DNA of 64,000 bases from Leptoclinus maculatus (taxonomy: Eukaryota > Chordata > Actinopteri > Perciformes > Stichaeidae). Every line of letters starts with the position of its first letter. The first letter of the stretch is position 1. This document shows positions 49,505 through 61,468 of the stretch, piece after piece. The position numbers were made by a program, and so were the translations under genes. The stretch is from NCBI GenBank assembly GCA_032191485.1, contig JAVDOI010000011.1, positions 755,963 to 819,962 on the forward strand, read 5' to 3'. Below the pieces are notes generated by a model that did no database searches, was not told the origin of the DNA, and worked only from the letters and a program-made list of their open reading frames with translations.

Positions 49505-51365
49505 CCACCAGTGTCGGATAAGGTCGGATGTGTTCAACAACTTCTGTAACTTTCTGAAACGTATAATCTGACATTCACATCCACTTCACGCTCGATGGAG
49601 GTGAGAAGGGAACTCTCTCTCTCCGGCTCACTTTGCATTAGTTACTCAACAGAGTGCAACAATGTGAACGTCTTCCAGCAGAGAATGTCTGTAAATGTCT
49701 GTTCAACAAAGCTGTACAACTGCAAAGAGGTAAAACAGTATTCTTTTCACAACAATTGCAAAAACATGAAAACCTACCGTGACGATTACTGTCGATTACT
49801 GCTGCGACGTGAGTTTAGTGAAACATTTTTTACCACAAAGGTGTAACAGGGTTTCCCCGTTCAGGATCTTCTCTCTACAGTCCAACTCACTGAAGGATTC
49901 GACCTTGCTACAACTTTTCAACCCTTCACAAGCCGCTCTATCGTCAACATTTCTTCCTTCAGATGGGTGCGTTGGGATGCTGGTGTGAATTGATTCTTAC
50001 TGCCTGTTATTGACAGCTAGACATGAAGTTTGGCTTCACCGCTCCGGGATGCAAAGAAAACAAGCTCATCAATATTTATTCATTGTTTGCACGAGTACAA
50101 AGAAGGTGCCCGTCCTCACTAAGTGCTTTAATGTGATATGTACTACTCCAGATGGCTCAGCAGAGTGAAGGATAACAATAAGGAGCCCCGGATTGATTTA
50201 TTTCTCTCTCTGTATGTTTGAGGGGTCCTGAGTAATCTGATTATTTATGCACAGAAGTGCTCTTGAAGGCTTGTAGTCCACTTCAGTCTGCGGCTACTAT
50301 TAGATTTACACATCGATTCCAGCGAGTCACTAACTATGGCTTCACTTCTTGTAGTTTTTTCAGAAATCTTTTGACCCTATAAGTCAATCTCTCAGCCTCA
50401 CTGCAGAGCTGCTCCAAAGAGACACGAGACGCTGACAAATATTCTGTAGACTATAACAACATGTCACACAGCGTTCGGCTCCTGATCGTCTGCAGCAGCA
50501 AAAACATTCGGTCAACGTGTCCTTGAGAAGCACATCGAGCGGTGATGTGTTCAAGGTGGAGAGAAGTTGCAGAGAACTGAGCTCTCTGCAACTTCTCCAA
50601 CCTGATTTGTCCCGTTTATGATCTCATAATGAAGAGGCAAAAACATACACTTATAATCAATAAGGCTCAATTTGATTGCTGGACATTGTGACTGCCTCCT
50701 ATATATATGGTGCATATAGCTTTAATAATAATCATTTCTTATTTATAGTGTCATTTTAATGTTTCTTTTTGGAAAATGTCTTAAATGTATTGTGTTATTG
50801 AATTCAAACTGTATTCATGTAATAACTAAATAGATAAAATGATCCTATTTTTCATATTTTTTAAGAGTAACGTCGTAAGAAAATACAAGGTACTATTGCA
50901 TAAATTATCTTAAAGCAACCTCAAAATTGAATACGGTAGTTGGGTAATGAAGTCATTGATAATCATATTCAGTTACTGGTTAGCATCAGGGTCATACCAA
51001 TGTAAATATAGAAGATGACGAATGAATACCTCTTAATAATCTTAAATATATTTCTCCGAGGCTGACGAACCTGCTTTCCTGAGTTTTCTGTTCCGGAACA
51101 CGGACACGATGACCAGCAGGTTCCCGATAACATCCACCACGATGGTCGTGATCAGGACGCCGGCCAGCAGGGTCGCCACCCAGGGGAAGGACTGGTGCTG
51201 CTGACCCGGAGCCCCCTCCTCCCCGGGCGGCGTGGAGTTGCGCGGCCCCAGGGTCCCTTCCACCAGGGTGGGCTCATGGTCCTCCAGGGACATCAGTTGC
51301 GGAAGGTGCCTCGCGTCGAGGAGTCGCATCGGGTCGTGGTCGCGGAGGGTCGGTCTGTTCAACAT
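41004..51365 (-). CDS. mtnr1al: Melatonin receptor type 1 (Mel1a/Mel1d-like), complete, two exons
   Basis: Gi-coupled class A GPCR for melatonin. Exon 1 (51365-51071) encodes the N-terminus, TM1 and the start of the first intracellular loop (GNLLVIVSVFRNRKLRKAG); exon 2 (41773-41004) encodes TM2-TM7. Donor GCAG|GTTCGT and acceptor CTGCAG|GA join in phase (1+2) at the family's conserved intron site; intron 9.3 kb. Total 1065 nt, 354 aa. Hallmarks seen: NRYCYICHS in place of DRY, NAVVY in place of NPxxY, YDPRVYSCTFAQSV in loop 2, CWAPLNLIGLAV in TM6, NFRKEYKRI after TM7. Loop and TM3 residues (GYIHCQISGFLMGL, HSLKYDKLF) resemble 1A and 1C rather than 1B. The first ATG has G at -3 and gives a ~60-residue N-terminus with one sequon (N43); in-frame ATGs at codons 13 and 25 are weaker. 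The tail ends ~20 residues after TM7 (..FKFHC), much shorter than in mammalian receptors. Synteny with slc36a1 and fat2 suggests Mel1d; the symbol is tentative. Confidence 0.93.
43324..43422. repeat. Convergent (CA)21 / (GT)20 inverted microsatellite
   Basis: CA run at 43324-43366, 15-bp spacer, GT run at 43382-43422. The two runs are complementary on the same strand, so the locus is a ~41-bp-arm inverted repeat with a short loop. It lies inside the receptor intron. Confidence 0.95.
44003..44140. repeat. Teleost interspersed repeat fragment (GGGCTTTAC family)
   Basis: Begins near TTTATTTATAGAGCCCGATA, then GTCTAAGGGGGCTTTACTAT and GTACAACACC. Same family as 16126-16230, here with more of the 5' part. 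Located in the receptor intron. Confidence 0.6.
45309..45328. repeat. Poly-G tract (20 bp)
   Basis: Uninterrupted G run on the plus strand within the receptor intron. A poly-C run of about 10 lies 140 bp upstream (45167-45177). Confidence 0.9.
45713..46141 (-). CDS. Candidate coding exon with 13-residue repeats, unknown protein
   Basis: Minus-strand segment open for 142 codons after a good polypyrimidine acceptor (CCCTTCCCTCCAG) and ending in TGA. It begins QYVLGLQQRGVG, has an acidic run (LLEEEEEEEE), then five copies of a 13-residue repeat (LGLSTVDRSLLED; two copies have LGP), and ends SELKEFLVNLHDF..NPTRWL. The repeat is a 39-bp minisatellite, so frame is kept. No initiator ATG and no upstream partner exon were found, and the opposite strand is also open. 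This may be the last exon of an unidentified gene nested in the receptor intron, or non-coding repeat DNA. I do not recognise it. Confidence 0.25.
   Translation of the reverse strand, partial: QYVLGLQQRGVGVGSQRGEALLLEEEEEEEETLLLPGAELSSSLRSSRLQVKLDLGPSTVDRSLLEDLGPSTVDRSLLEDLGLSTVDRSLLEDLGLSTVDRSLLEDLGLSTVDRSLLESELKEFLVNLHDFIWFHQNPTRWL
45791..45983. repeat. 39-bp minisatellite, five copies
   Basis: The unit starts CAGCAGAGACCGGTCCACCG. The first three copies read GGACAGACC and the last two GGACGGACC. On the minus strand this changes Leu to Pro in the candidate exon. Confidence 0.9.
46050..46073. repeat. (CTC)8 trinucleotide repeat
   Basis: Encodes the glutamate run of the candidate minus-strand exon. 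A similar CTC repeat is at 24522-24544 in slc36a1 intron 11. Confidence 0.9.
46333..46995. mobile_element. Foldback DNA element with related inverted ends and nested 21-bp inverted repeat
   Basis: Left end CCAGTGAGCATTTTTCCGTT.. (46333 on) and right end, read in reverse complement, CCAGGTCAGCATCGTTCCGT.. share the ends and the TTTAAAAGAC block, forming imperfect terminal inverted repeats around ~660 bp. Inside, 46466-46486 (TTAGACCAGATTTCAACGGG..) is an exact reverse complement of 46603-46623. No transposase is encoded, so it is probably non-autonomous. Confidence 0.6.
47444..47508 (+). repeat. Dispersed 'ACGACTTGGTTA..GGGTTAAAATAA' repeat, copy 2
   Basis: GGCAACAAAACGATTTAGTT..GACCGTGGTTTGGGTTAAAA. 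Related to 33227-33290 and 63841-63910. It lies in the receptor intron. Confidence 0.6.
49432..49503. repeat. (CA)36 microsatellite
   Basis: Uninterrupted 72-bp CA run in the receptor intron. Confidence 0.95.
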
Positions 51366-52487
51366 TACGCACGGGGATGCTGGAGGAGGTCAGTCAGAGT
51401 TGTTGGAGAGGGGAGGGGGGGGTGAGCTCAGTCCATATGATGGCGTCATGCTACATGCTGAGCCATTTGAATGGGCAGTTTATATCTAATACTCATTAAC
51501 TATGATTTTACAATACAACAAACCAGCGGTAAACTACAACGAGCTGATGGGAAGTGCGAGGAGAGGAAGAGGAGGTGATGTGAGCCCACACGTGCCACTG
51601 TGCAGCTGTGAGTTATCTTGTGTGTTGGCTCTACAGCGGAACTGGGTCTGTCTGACTGGACGGTCTGAGTCCTGATGTCTCAGGTTACTTTGATTAAGTG
51701 GGAAACTTGGAAAACCTCCTCAGTGTGTCCACGATAACAAAAGCTCTGACTCATGACTAATGCAGCCTCACTAATTGACTCGTGTACTACACGTGTATGC
51801 CAGTAAGAAAAACATTATATAGGTTTAAGCTTCTTCATGAATTGATGTTTTTTGTCATAATGCCTGGTTTTAGGGTGCACTTCCCGCGTCCATGCGACTG
51901 GGAGCACCGGGGAGCTGTGCGCATCACTGCGCGTAATGGCACCGGAGCGAGGGGTCCTTTAAGTCTCCAAACGGGAAATCGCAGGACCCTCCTGTGAAAG
52001 AAGAGCGTTATTATCTTTAATCTGTTCACTTGTCACCGTTGTAAACTAGTCTATAAACCCGACAGATGACTAATCATTTACGCTCTTAGAATCCTCTGAA
52101 CATTCGGACAGAAAACGCGATAAAAAAAGAATAAATCTTCTGAAAGCAAGCACGCGCGTTTTGCATTCGGCTCCCGATTAAACTGAAGAAAAAAAACAAG
52201 TGAAACAAAACTGCAGATCAGAAGCTTCTCAGGTCGACCGCTTCGTTTTGTGAATCGAGTCCCTTTTCGCGCGTGCTGGAGTGATGTTTCCACTCTGAGG
52301 TTTCATTCACAAATCCGCTCCGTTATTTCATGATTCCAGCTTCCGCTCGGTTTCAGATGCCGGTCTGTCTCTCAGTCTGCCGGTCTTCGCGGTCACTCAG
52401 ACCCTCACGTGCCGAAAGCAACTTCAACTCTGAGCGTCTGAGTCCTTCTCGATGACGTTTACGCGCCTTATAGCATCCAACAATGAT

Positions 52488-52488
<1 letters not shown>

Positions 52489-52525
<37 letters not shown>

Positions 52526-52528
52526 TCT
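52489..52528. repeat. (CT)n microsatellite upstream of the melatonin receptor
   Basis: CT run followed by a short C run, then CTCTCTCGC-type sequence at 52600-52630. It lies ~1.1 kb upstream of the receptor start codon and may be within or near the promoter. Confidence 0.9.
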
Positions 52529-53830
52529 CCCCCCCCCCCTACTCTCGCCGCTGTTGTTTCGTGTGTAAATGTTGGTGTGGTCCATATGATCCAGTGATGC
52601 GCGCTCTCTCTCTCGCGCTCTCTCGCTCTCGCCTCTTCCAGATGATGTTGCGCGTGGCCTCGCCTCCTTGGGTGCGCGCCTCATGGTCCATCCTGAAGGC
52701 ATCATCAGACGGTGTTTATCCTTAATTCTCCATCTTTGAGTCCCTATTGTGAACTCACCTTCACCTTTTGTTAAGTTCAGAGCAGGTGAGAACTAAGACA
52801 TCATTAATGACCAAAAGGTCACCGTAAACGTGTGTATTAATATACATTATATGTGTCAGTTAATGGCAGATGAAAAGAAAGACGGTGATGACTAAATGAT
52901 TTGGAAACACCCTTCACAGTTATTGCCTTTGTGAATTTGCTTCATGACCAGTCAAAGGGTGAGGAAGCTCAGTTCGGGTTGAGTGTCTGAAGGTGGTGCT
53001 TTTTTTTTTTGTCTGACTTGACATCAACTTATTTTGGGCCTTTAACCGGTTCATTTTGAAGGCTTGTGATCGTGAAACATGATGTTTTAGGCCCAACTCG
53101 TCTAATTTTGATTAAACTAGGAGTTCATCATGATGTCTAAATAATGAAACGTCAGAAATCTGCACCCTATGTCCACTGGAATCTCTGTATTTACACACTT
53201 GTCCTTATTAATAATAGCGTTTACTGGCCAAACGAAAGGGGGTGTAACTTAAAGCGAGGGTTGGTAATCTTGAGGAACGAGGAGGAGTTCTCTACCCGGT
53301 GTTTCCAACTCTTTTCCAACAAAAGTAGCTAGCAGCGTTAGCTCTAAACGTCGCTACATCTAGCAGTCATTCAAAGCCGTGATGCGACCTGAACCGTGAG
53401 TTTTGAATGACCTCTTGCACACTTGTTTTACATGAAAGCATAGAATGCATTTCCTTTCACCCCCAAAAAGAACAACATCATCGACTGTTTGCCCCAAAAC
53501 TGCACCACAAATAGCACATGGCAGACGTCTAAATAACCTCACGGCAGCTCAGATTGAAACGATTCAACACAGGATGCGTGCATGCTGGAGGGAACAAGGA
53601 GATGGATGTGGACCATTGGCTGTAGTTCAAAATAAGAAGAGAAGAGAAAGGGGGTTTAAAAAGACAACACGGTCCCCGGAGAATTTGAATCATTCATTTC
53701 CACATCAAACGCTACGTTCGCCAACTCTTTGGATTTTCATCCAAACGGGGCAAATACTCTCCTCTCCCTCATCCGACATGCACTTTGTTGGAGTCTTCAC
53801 TGTGAATGATATTGACTGTGTTGGTTGCAT

Positions 53831-53831
<1 letters not shown>

Positions 53832-53905
<74 letters not shown>
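53832..53905. repeat. (CA)37 microsatellite
   Basis: Perfect 74-bp CA run. A shorter CA run follows at 54037-54054. Confidence 0.95.
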
Positions 53906-53909
<4 letters not shown>

Positions 53910-54649
53910 ATGCAAATGCACCTGTGCTTCTTTTGTATCTTTGACATAACTCTGTGTTTCGGATGTGTTTGTTGATTGTATAATTATGCAGGATATCGTT
54001 GTGAATACACAAAACATCCAAAAAGATACACATGTACACACACACACACACACACTCATGCACAGAGACACAGAAAACCCTCTTGTGGTTGTTTTGTTAA
54101 CATATTCCATCTCCTGTGCTTCATGCATAAATAACTCTTCTCAGCAGATTCAGGGCACGTTCACACTCAGCATGTTCTGAGAGGTTTATTTAGAACCTGA
54201 GGCATTTACTCCCTGAGTTCAGTCAAAGAAGAGCACAGAGACACACCTGCAAATGATGAATGGATGTCTGTTGATCATCAGTTGGGCATGCTTTGGAAAA
54301 AAAACATGAAAAGTAAATGAAGCCTGAAAGTCGGGATTGATTGAAAATTCACTTTCAGAGCGGAGTATTACAAAAGTTGTACTTTTTTAATTACATTTTT
54401 TTTATGTTTTAGCAGCAACTCTATTCTTACCTGAGATGAACTTGTCGTCTTGTCGTCACTGTGAGGTTGTCGCTTTGGTACCTGGTCACAAATACACATC
54501 AAGTTTCTCATAAAATCAGTCGATGACGTTCTCTCAAGCTCAGCCAACCTGCATAGCCGGGGGCACGGCAAACACACCGGCACACCAGCTGTGTGCCAGA
54601 AGAGGGGCACCTTGGACAAGACACTGAAGCCCAAAGCTGCTGTGCCATC

Positions 54650-54685
<36 letters not shown>

Positions 54686-55553
54686 GGAAGACTAGAACAA
54701 TAGCCATACAAATGCGAGTTCATTTAACATCCGAGTCTACAAAGCCAGTGGTCCTGCTGGAACTTACCGTCCCCCTGGGAAGACCGGATTGAAGAAGCAA
54801 ACAAGCTCAAAAGGGCAAAATAGACGGATCTTTATACAGAGTGCTGGAGAAGCTCTTTGTGAGCCGGTCAAAGTTGGGCGACGGGGCTTTTAGTCCATTC
54901 ACTACAGCAAACTCTCAAACTCCCTGCAGTGCAGAAGAGCTGCTGTAAAGGCTTGTGGTGGTTGTGGATCCGGAAAGGAGGATCTGCGGCGTTCGAGGCT
55001 GATCCCTCCCGGCTGGTTCGCCCATGAAGAGGAAGTCTGATAATTAAAGACCCAAAACCTCACTGAAGAACTGTCCTCGGCACCAGAAGGTGTTTCCTGG
55101 AATCATCAGCGACCTGCAGAGACTATAGCGAGTTCCTGTGACTGGCCAAGACAAAAAGTCTCTTGCATTTCATAAAAATGAAAACTACATAAGTAGCCAT
55201 TATATTCTCTGTACAGAACATGCATCATGAAGCCCAATAGATGACAAACTAATATCTAACATTTTAAGGCTGTACGTCCTCTGTCCCCTCGGCTCATCGT
55301 CACTACAGCCACAGCAGAACTGTGTGTGATCCACACTATACCATAACTAACGGAAACATCGAGGGTCACAGACCGCATCCTGTGTAAAACATTGTTGGTT
55401 CTCTGTAGAAAACATATTCAAAATATAGAAATATTGTCTGAATATTATACCAATCACTTAAATAAATCTTCTCTCTGCTTGAATCGGATCACTGAGATAA
55501 AGATGAACTCTCGGGGCTGGTTTACCGTCTCCTCCTGTGTTAACTCATCTCTC

Positions 55554-55556
<3 letters not shown>

Positions 55557-55629
<73 letters not shown>

Positions 55630-55709
55630 CCTAAAATATGCCTGTTGGTGTGTGATCTTTGATGCTGTACAGGGTAACGCAATAGTTGCAATCTAATAAG
55701 GCCTGACAG

Positions 55710-55764
<55 letters not shown>
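55557..55764. repeat. (AC)35 and (GT)26 pair in opposite orientation
   Basis: AC run at 55557-55627 and GT run at 55712-55764, separated by 84 bp of unique sequence. This is a second inverted dinucleotide pair resembling 43324-43422. Confidence 0.95.
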
Positions 55765-55765
<1 letters not shown>

Positions 55766-55799
55766 TTCCTGTAGAAAGAAGACTGTTCTACGTATTCAG

Positions 55800-56012
55800 T
55801 GTTACACGTTTGCAGCAGATGTGGTTTCACTTTGCACTTATTGTATTGGTATTAGTTTGTTTCTGTACTCTTGCTCTGGTTTATGCTCTTACATGCTTGT
55901 TTAGAAAAGGAGATGCACTTATGTGACTTATTCTCTTGAATACCGATGTTGAACACACTTATTGTAAGTGGATGAAAGCGTCTGCTAAATGACTGCAGTG
56001 TAATGTAATGTC
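55800..56012 (+). repeat. 3' end of a teleost interspersed element
   Basis: Contains ATTGTAAGTGGATGAAAGCG followed by TCTGCTAAATGACTGCAGTG and a TAATG-type short tail. I recognise this as the common 3' end (GGATAAAAGCGTCTGCTAAATG) of several fish retroelements. Confidence 0.7.
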
Positions 56013-57083
56013 ACGGTTTCAGCAAAAAATGTGGAAAAACAAGAGTCATGCTCGAGGTTTATGCTGCACAAATGTATCGGACGGATATCATTTTGGACCA
56101 GATGATGTCGCTAAAAGGAAAAGTCAAAAGAAAGCACCAAAAAGCGGTATTGACGTGTCCTCTTGGGACCATGAATGTCTGCACAAAACTTCATGCTGCT
56201 TTAAAACCTATGGTTGTTTCAAGCAACCATTAATCTGAGTGTAAGTTATGATTCATTCAATCATGGTCACAAACGAGTGATTCCTTTTTGACTTCAGGGA
56301 AAACGTGTGTGTGTGTGTGTGTGTGTCTGCGATTCGTTCAATTTTTTTTTACCACTCTGGGAAGAAGACTGGTGGATAAAAAAACTGTGACAAGTTCAGA
56401 AAATCTGTTTCAAACATTACCTGCTCAATGTTACAAGGATCCTTCTAAAAATTCATTGCAAACATTTGCAGAACACACATTTCCACACACGGTCAGGACC
56501 AGGTCTATTAAAGAGCGTATGCATGAAGTGAGTGTTCATTTGGGAATGTTTTGTCAAGTTATTACTTCCAAGAATGAACTTTCATGCTTAATTTGTAGGA
56601 AAAATGGACGTGAGTCAGAGCAGTAAATGTGGACGCTTCACCAGAGTGTTACAGGTTCATTCTTCCCACGAGTTTAAAACCAGTGTGTCTCACGCGTTCA
56701 GAGACCGTGACGATTATTAAAAGCTCCACGACGAGACAAAGCACAACTCTCTGAAGTCGACGTATCCTCTCACATCTGAAGTCACAGAAAATCAACCGAA
56801 GAGCCCAGTATGATCAGATAACACACGGATTCACTGTCCAACGAGGTTAACAGAGAGAATAGAGCTGTTTTAATAGCCGAAGAGGGGTAGAGCACTAATC
56901 ACCCACTAATGGTTGTTGGTTCAATTCCCAGTTAAACTGACGAGCTTCACGTTTTGGCTGATAGTCACTTGAGTAGTTAATAGCAGGATTTCAACACTGA
57001 TTTGATGGTTTTGGCCGTGTGGGGATCTGGATCAAGGATTAGGGCAGTTTGACCAGCAAGATAGCAGTTGATCTGGTAACGGG

Positions 57084-57087
<4 letters not shown>

Positions 57088-57115
<28 letters not shown>

Positions 57116-57273
57116 AGCAGTAAAACGTGAAGTCTTAAATACTGGAGGATATGCAGGCGCCTCGGTATTATGACAAATGGGATATTTTCTTCTTTTCTAA
57201 TCCTCATCTCAACCTGTCAAGATTTAACTCTGGGTTTAATCCATTTAGTTTTGGGGGGGGGGGGGGGGGGGGG
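57088..57273. repeat. Poly-C (28) and poly-G (21) inverted homopolymer pair
   Basis: C run at 57088-57115 and G run at 57253-57273 on the same strand, 137 bp apart. They could pair with each other or form quadruplex/i-motif structures. Lengths may be affected by sequencing error. Confidence 0.9.
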
Positions 57274-57581
57274 AATTAAGAACTAACACCTCTGAATATG
57301 CACCTGGTTTATTCAGAGGGATGAGCAGCAAATGACACAAAACCAACGCGACACATTTTTGTTACAACCTGATTTTTCTGCTCTATGTTTGGTAACATGT
57401 GGACCACAAACTGTTAATTAATAGACATGCAAACACTCAAGCTGCTTAAATATTAGGTAGTCTCAGATTAGACGATAGCTAAGACTACCATGAAAAACCT
57501 TCACTACTTCACCTCAGTCATGGCAAATATATAATACAATATCACCTGACATAATAACACCGGTGTTGTCTGACACCAAGG

Positions 57582-57582
<1 letters not shown>

Positions 57583-57620
<38 letters not shown>

Positions 57621-57722
57621 ACATGGAGGAAAAGAGTGATTGACAGCTGATTTGGAGAGGTCAGGCATCTCCACAGCTGTGGTTTTAAGACAGGAACTGG
57701 CATTACACACTTTCTATGAGTC

Positions 57723-57763
<41 letters not shown>
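57583..57763. repeat. Two (GT)n microsatellites
   Basis: GT runs at 57583-57616 and 57725-57763, same orientation, separated by ~108 bp of unique sequence. Confidence 0.9.
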
Positions 57764-57766
<3 letters not shown>

Positions 57767-58599
57767 CATTGTGTAATAGCGATACTTGTTACCCCAAAGT
57801 GGTTGGAAGGAGATGCATCTCAAAAATGTTACGTTTTAAAAAAAAGCAGACATAAATCATCACAGTCTGATGATTTATTTCAGGCCTCCAGGCGACAGAA
57901 ATGAGAGCGGTGGAAGGTGTTTGAAACGCAGTGTGCTGTAGCTGTAGCCTCCAAACACACACTCCTTATCGTGGAGCGTCAGGATCTGGCAGAAAGTTGC
58001 TGACTGGGTCAGATAAGAGCTTCTTCTGTTGTAATGAAACACACAGACACACTAACTGTCGCATCTTTATCTCAGAAGCTCCACATTTCTCGCTGTCTGT
58101 TTCTCTGTTTCACACGAACACAAATGACTTTCATTCTGTCACACCTTTAAGTATTCACAAAATCTCTGGCTGCCAGACACAAGCGTCGGCTGTGTCCTCC
58201 TGCCTGGCGTCTCTTTCATTCTCTGCCTCTCACGAACACACGTCTGTCCTCCAGTGAGGAAGGAAGCAGAAGATTACTGCAGCTTCGGCTCATTTCCTCA
58301 GTTTTATGTCATTGTAATTGTGCATTATGAGATACTTAGCAAAATAAAATTAGATATCAGCAAAAAAACTCCAAACACACTTGAATGCTCCACTAAATCA
58401 GTCTGTTCATTTACTTTGTGCAGGTGTAGCATCACGCCACGTATTAGCTTTGCTGACTGTTTTCGACACACAATACGATGACATTATTACGACACCGTTT
58501 TACATACTACGTGTCTATTATGACTTGTATAGACATTTTACACAATCATGTTTTTCGACATACTATATACTATCTACTACACGGCCAGGCTCCTGCGTA

Positions 58600-58945
58600 T
58601 GTAGCTGGACTACTTCGCTCTCTCGGGTCGAACGTGTTCGGTCTTCAGTCTGTCCCCCGTCCTGAAGACCCGCGGTGACCGAGCTGTTGAGGCGGTGGAA
58701 TGCTCTGCCTGCATCCTGACGATTTGCTGATTCCGTGAATTCTTTCCAGAATCAGCTCAAGACGCACCTGTTCAGACTGGCGTTCGTTTAATAAGACTCA
58801 TGTCCTAATGCTTTTAAGCCACGTTTTAATTGTGTTAAATGTAAACTTTTGGCCCTTAAACGGTCACTTTGTGTTATTTATGCTTGAAATTCCACTCCTG
58901 TTAAGCACTTTGTGACTAGTCTGTGAAATTATAAATACATTTTAG
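58600..58945 (+). mobile_element. Decayed 3' end of a non-LTR retrotransposon (L2-like)
   Basis: Frame-shifted remnants read WNALPAS and, further on, FQNQLKTHLFRLAFV followed by a stop. This is the conserved C-terminus (W..LP..FK..LKTHLF) of LINE reverse-transcriptase proteins. The following AT-rich tail with AAGCACTTTGTGACTAGTCT resembles L2-type 3' UTRs. The upstream part of the element is absent or unrecognisable. Confidence 0.7.
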
Positions 58946-59542
58946 ACAAGTTAGTATGACTTTTGAATGACTATTTTTCGACATATCAAACTATAACTCT
59001 TTTTTGTACATGCTGTACCATCACCTTAATTCACCCCGTCTATCTGAATCATGTTGCATTGATACTTGTAATTCAAAGTGTCCTCCTAATGCAACCGTTT
59101 AGAACACAAAGTATTGGAACATAATCAACAAAATATGGCTAAATGCACCGTTTCTGTCATAATCCTCACTTATGTGAAGTCAAATTGAAGTGCTCCTTGC
59201 TGTTGTCGTCATCTGAACTACTTCCTGTAGCAGTTGACGGATTTCTCAGTTGATGTGTTTGAGACGAACCCTGAACATGATTTTACGGTCTACACGACTT
59301 ACATCACTGATGTGCATGGGCAAATTCAAAATAACCCAAGATTTCCTTTGATAAAACTAATCCTGTCTGGAATAGGCTTCATGTTTTTTTATTTCTTTCC
59401 AGACAGTGAGGAAACCCTCAGATGTGTGTGTGTGTGTGTGTGTGTGTGTGATTTGTTTTAAAGCTCATCTGTTTTGACAGATGCTGAGAAGACGAAGCCA
59501 GAAGTCTGATCTCATCAATCGGTGTTCATAGAAGATAATACC

Positions 59543-61468
59543 TTTATTCATATTCTCTTTACAATATTGAAAAAACAAAACAGAAAGACGGCATCTTAAT
59601 AAGATCTCTCACAGAGAAACAACAGGGCAAAACGTGGGGTGGGGGGGGGGGGGGGGGGGGGGGCCCACATTGATAAAAAAATAAACTTTATGAACGACAA
59701 CAAGTGTAACTTACATTCAAGTGAAGCCATGTTCTGCACAAACAACTACACACAGACACAGACTGTACACCATAAAGGGCTGTTTGTACTGAATCATTGT
59801 TCTTTCTAAAGTCACAGTTAAACCACCAGTGAGAGACAGACGTCGTACATTAACCCACAGCAACAGCAACAACAACAACAACTACCGACGACGGCGTTTA
59901 AGCTACGGACACATTCTCAGGTTTCACGATTAACAAAATAAGTAAAAAAATCTGAATAAAGTGGCGACGACACTGACTTAAACTCATTCAAATGGAAATG
60001 TTGGTTAGCGGGTATATTTAGGCAGTTACAAACAGCCTGGTTAAGATATGAGAAACACTTTACCTGATCTTAATGCTTACAACATTGCTTTAAAATGCCT
60101 GGACTGAAAAACAGAAATAAATACACTGTTTGAATTCATGATGGAACTGTTAGGAGTTTACTGCCGGAGCGGTTTCAGTAGCAGTTTGTAAAATGTATCG
60201 CTTTGAGCTTTTCTTTTCCATTTCACAAACTCATAAGTCTGGCTGAGCACAATGAGAGCATTGTAATCTTTAAAACGGGTCATTTAAAGGAATATTCCAC
60301 ATTTTTTGGAGCTGGCAGGAGTTACATGAGACTCGACTCAAAGCTGATATGATGATATGTAATTGTGGTTCTTAACTGTCAAACAGTTTTATAAAATGTT
60401 GTTGACTCTAGTCTTCACTTTGATGCATTCACTTTTGAATATGATGAACAAGCTCTTTGACCAAAACATTTCTTTTCATCTGAGGATTTTTGCATATTTG
60501 CACCATTTAAAATGGCTGCATAGACATTTCTTTACTGCCCACATTGAGTAATGGAGACAGTATTGATACGAGGAACACTCAAAAGTTAAAATGCATCCGC
60601 TTCACGACTAACATGAACTTTGTCACTTGTTTACGAGGATCCAGCCTCCTTCATTGTAACAGACAGTAAGCGGATTATAGAGTCCAAGCAAAACGTTCAT
60701 CCTGCATGAAATGTGCTCCGTGTCACTTTTTAATACCTTCAGATTGGAAATGGTGGGCCAGCATTAGACACAGTGAACCTCTGTTTAACACAAACACACA
60801 GCAGAATGTGATAAACACCGTTTACCTTTCATACAAGCGCACCGGTCCTCATCAAAGCTCTCTATCAGGATGTCATCAGAGAGGCGTTTCTGAATATATA
60901 GATATATATTTATTATTATGTTCGGTAGAGCTCGCGTGGATGTTTCTCGGGTGGCTGGCGTGTTGTAGACAGATGTTTGAGAAGTGAAAATGCAGTTGTT
61001 TGTTTGGAAAGTCCTCTGCTCTTCTCAGAGTCAGATTGTCTCGTGTCGGTTTAAAATAAAAACCCCGTCTTGATGTTTTGACTTTGAAACAGTCAAGTCA
61101 GTAGAACACTCTTCGGGGTTTCACACCTCCGAACAATTTACCGGGCGTCTCTCAGTCAAAGGGGTGAACTTCTGCTGAACTTTCTCCGAGGAGTGCTGAA
61201 CAACCTCCCGTCTAATCTGACGCAGCGAGGCTGCGCCAAACAAATGAAAGACATCCAAACTCTTGTTTCTCTCTGCGCTTCCATCTCGGAACAAGAAAAG
61301 CCTCACAGGTGTCACTCTGAGAGGTGTACTTGTACACAAAGCTGCCTTAGAATGGAGTCACAGTGGCGTGTACGCACACTGTTTAGGTCCCCCAGATGAA
61401 TTAAAGTGAATAATCACCGAAAAGGACGCAAAAAAAAAGGACGTAGGTCTCTGAAATTACACTCGGTC
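59543..61468 (-). other. fat2: Probable fat2 3' UTR
   Basis: Leftward of the fat2 stop codon. A minus-strand AATAAA occurs at 59548-59543, giving a 3' UTR of about 1.9 kb. It contains a poly-G run on the plus strand at 59641-59663. No other gene is seen. The end is inferred from the signal alone. Confidence 0.45.

Larger units (their letters stand above)
51366..59542. other. Intergenic DNA between melatonin receptor and fat2
   Basis: No coding exon recognised. It includes the presumed receptor promoter (51.37-52.8 kb, with a CT tract) and many CA/GT tracts. A degraded SINE-like copy lies around 54560-54690 (GGACAAGACACTGAAGCCCA). A tRNA-like B-box fragment is near 56920 (GGTTCAATTCCC), and a LINE tail lies at 58600-58945. 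All larger ORFs are either across dinucleotide repeats or lack any recognisable domain. Confidence 0.6.

Noticed and set aside
53445..53975. 176-codon plus-strand ORF
   Set aside because: The first half has no recognisable domain or splice context, and the second half is a CA repeat.
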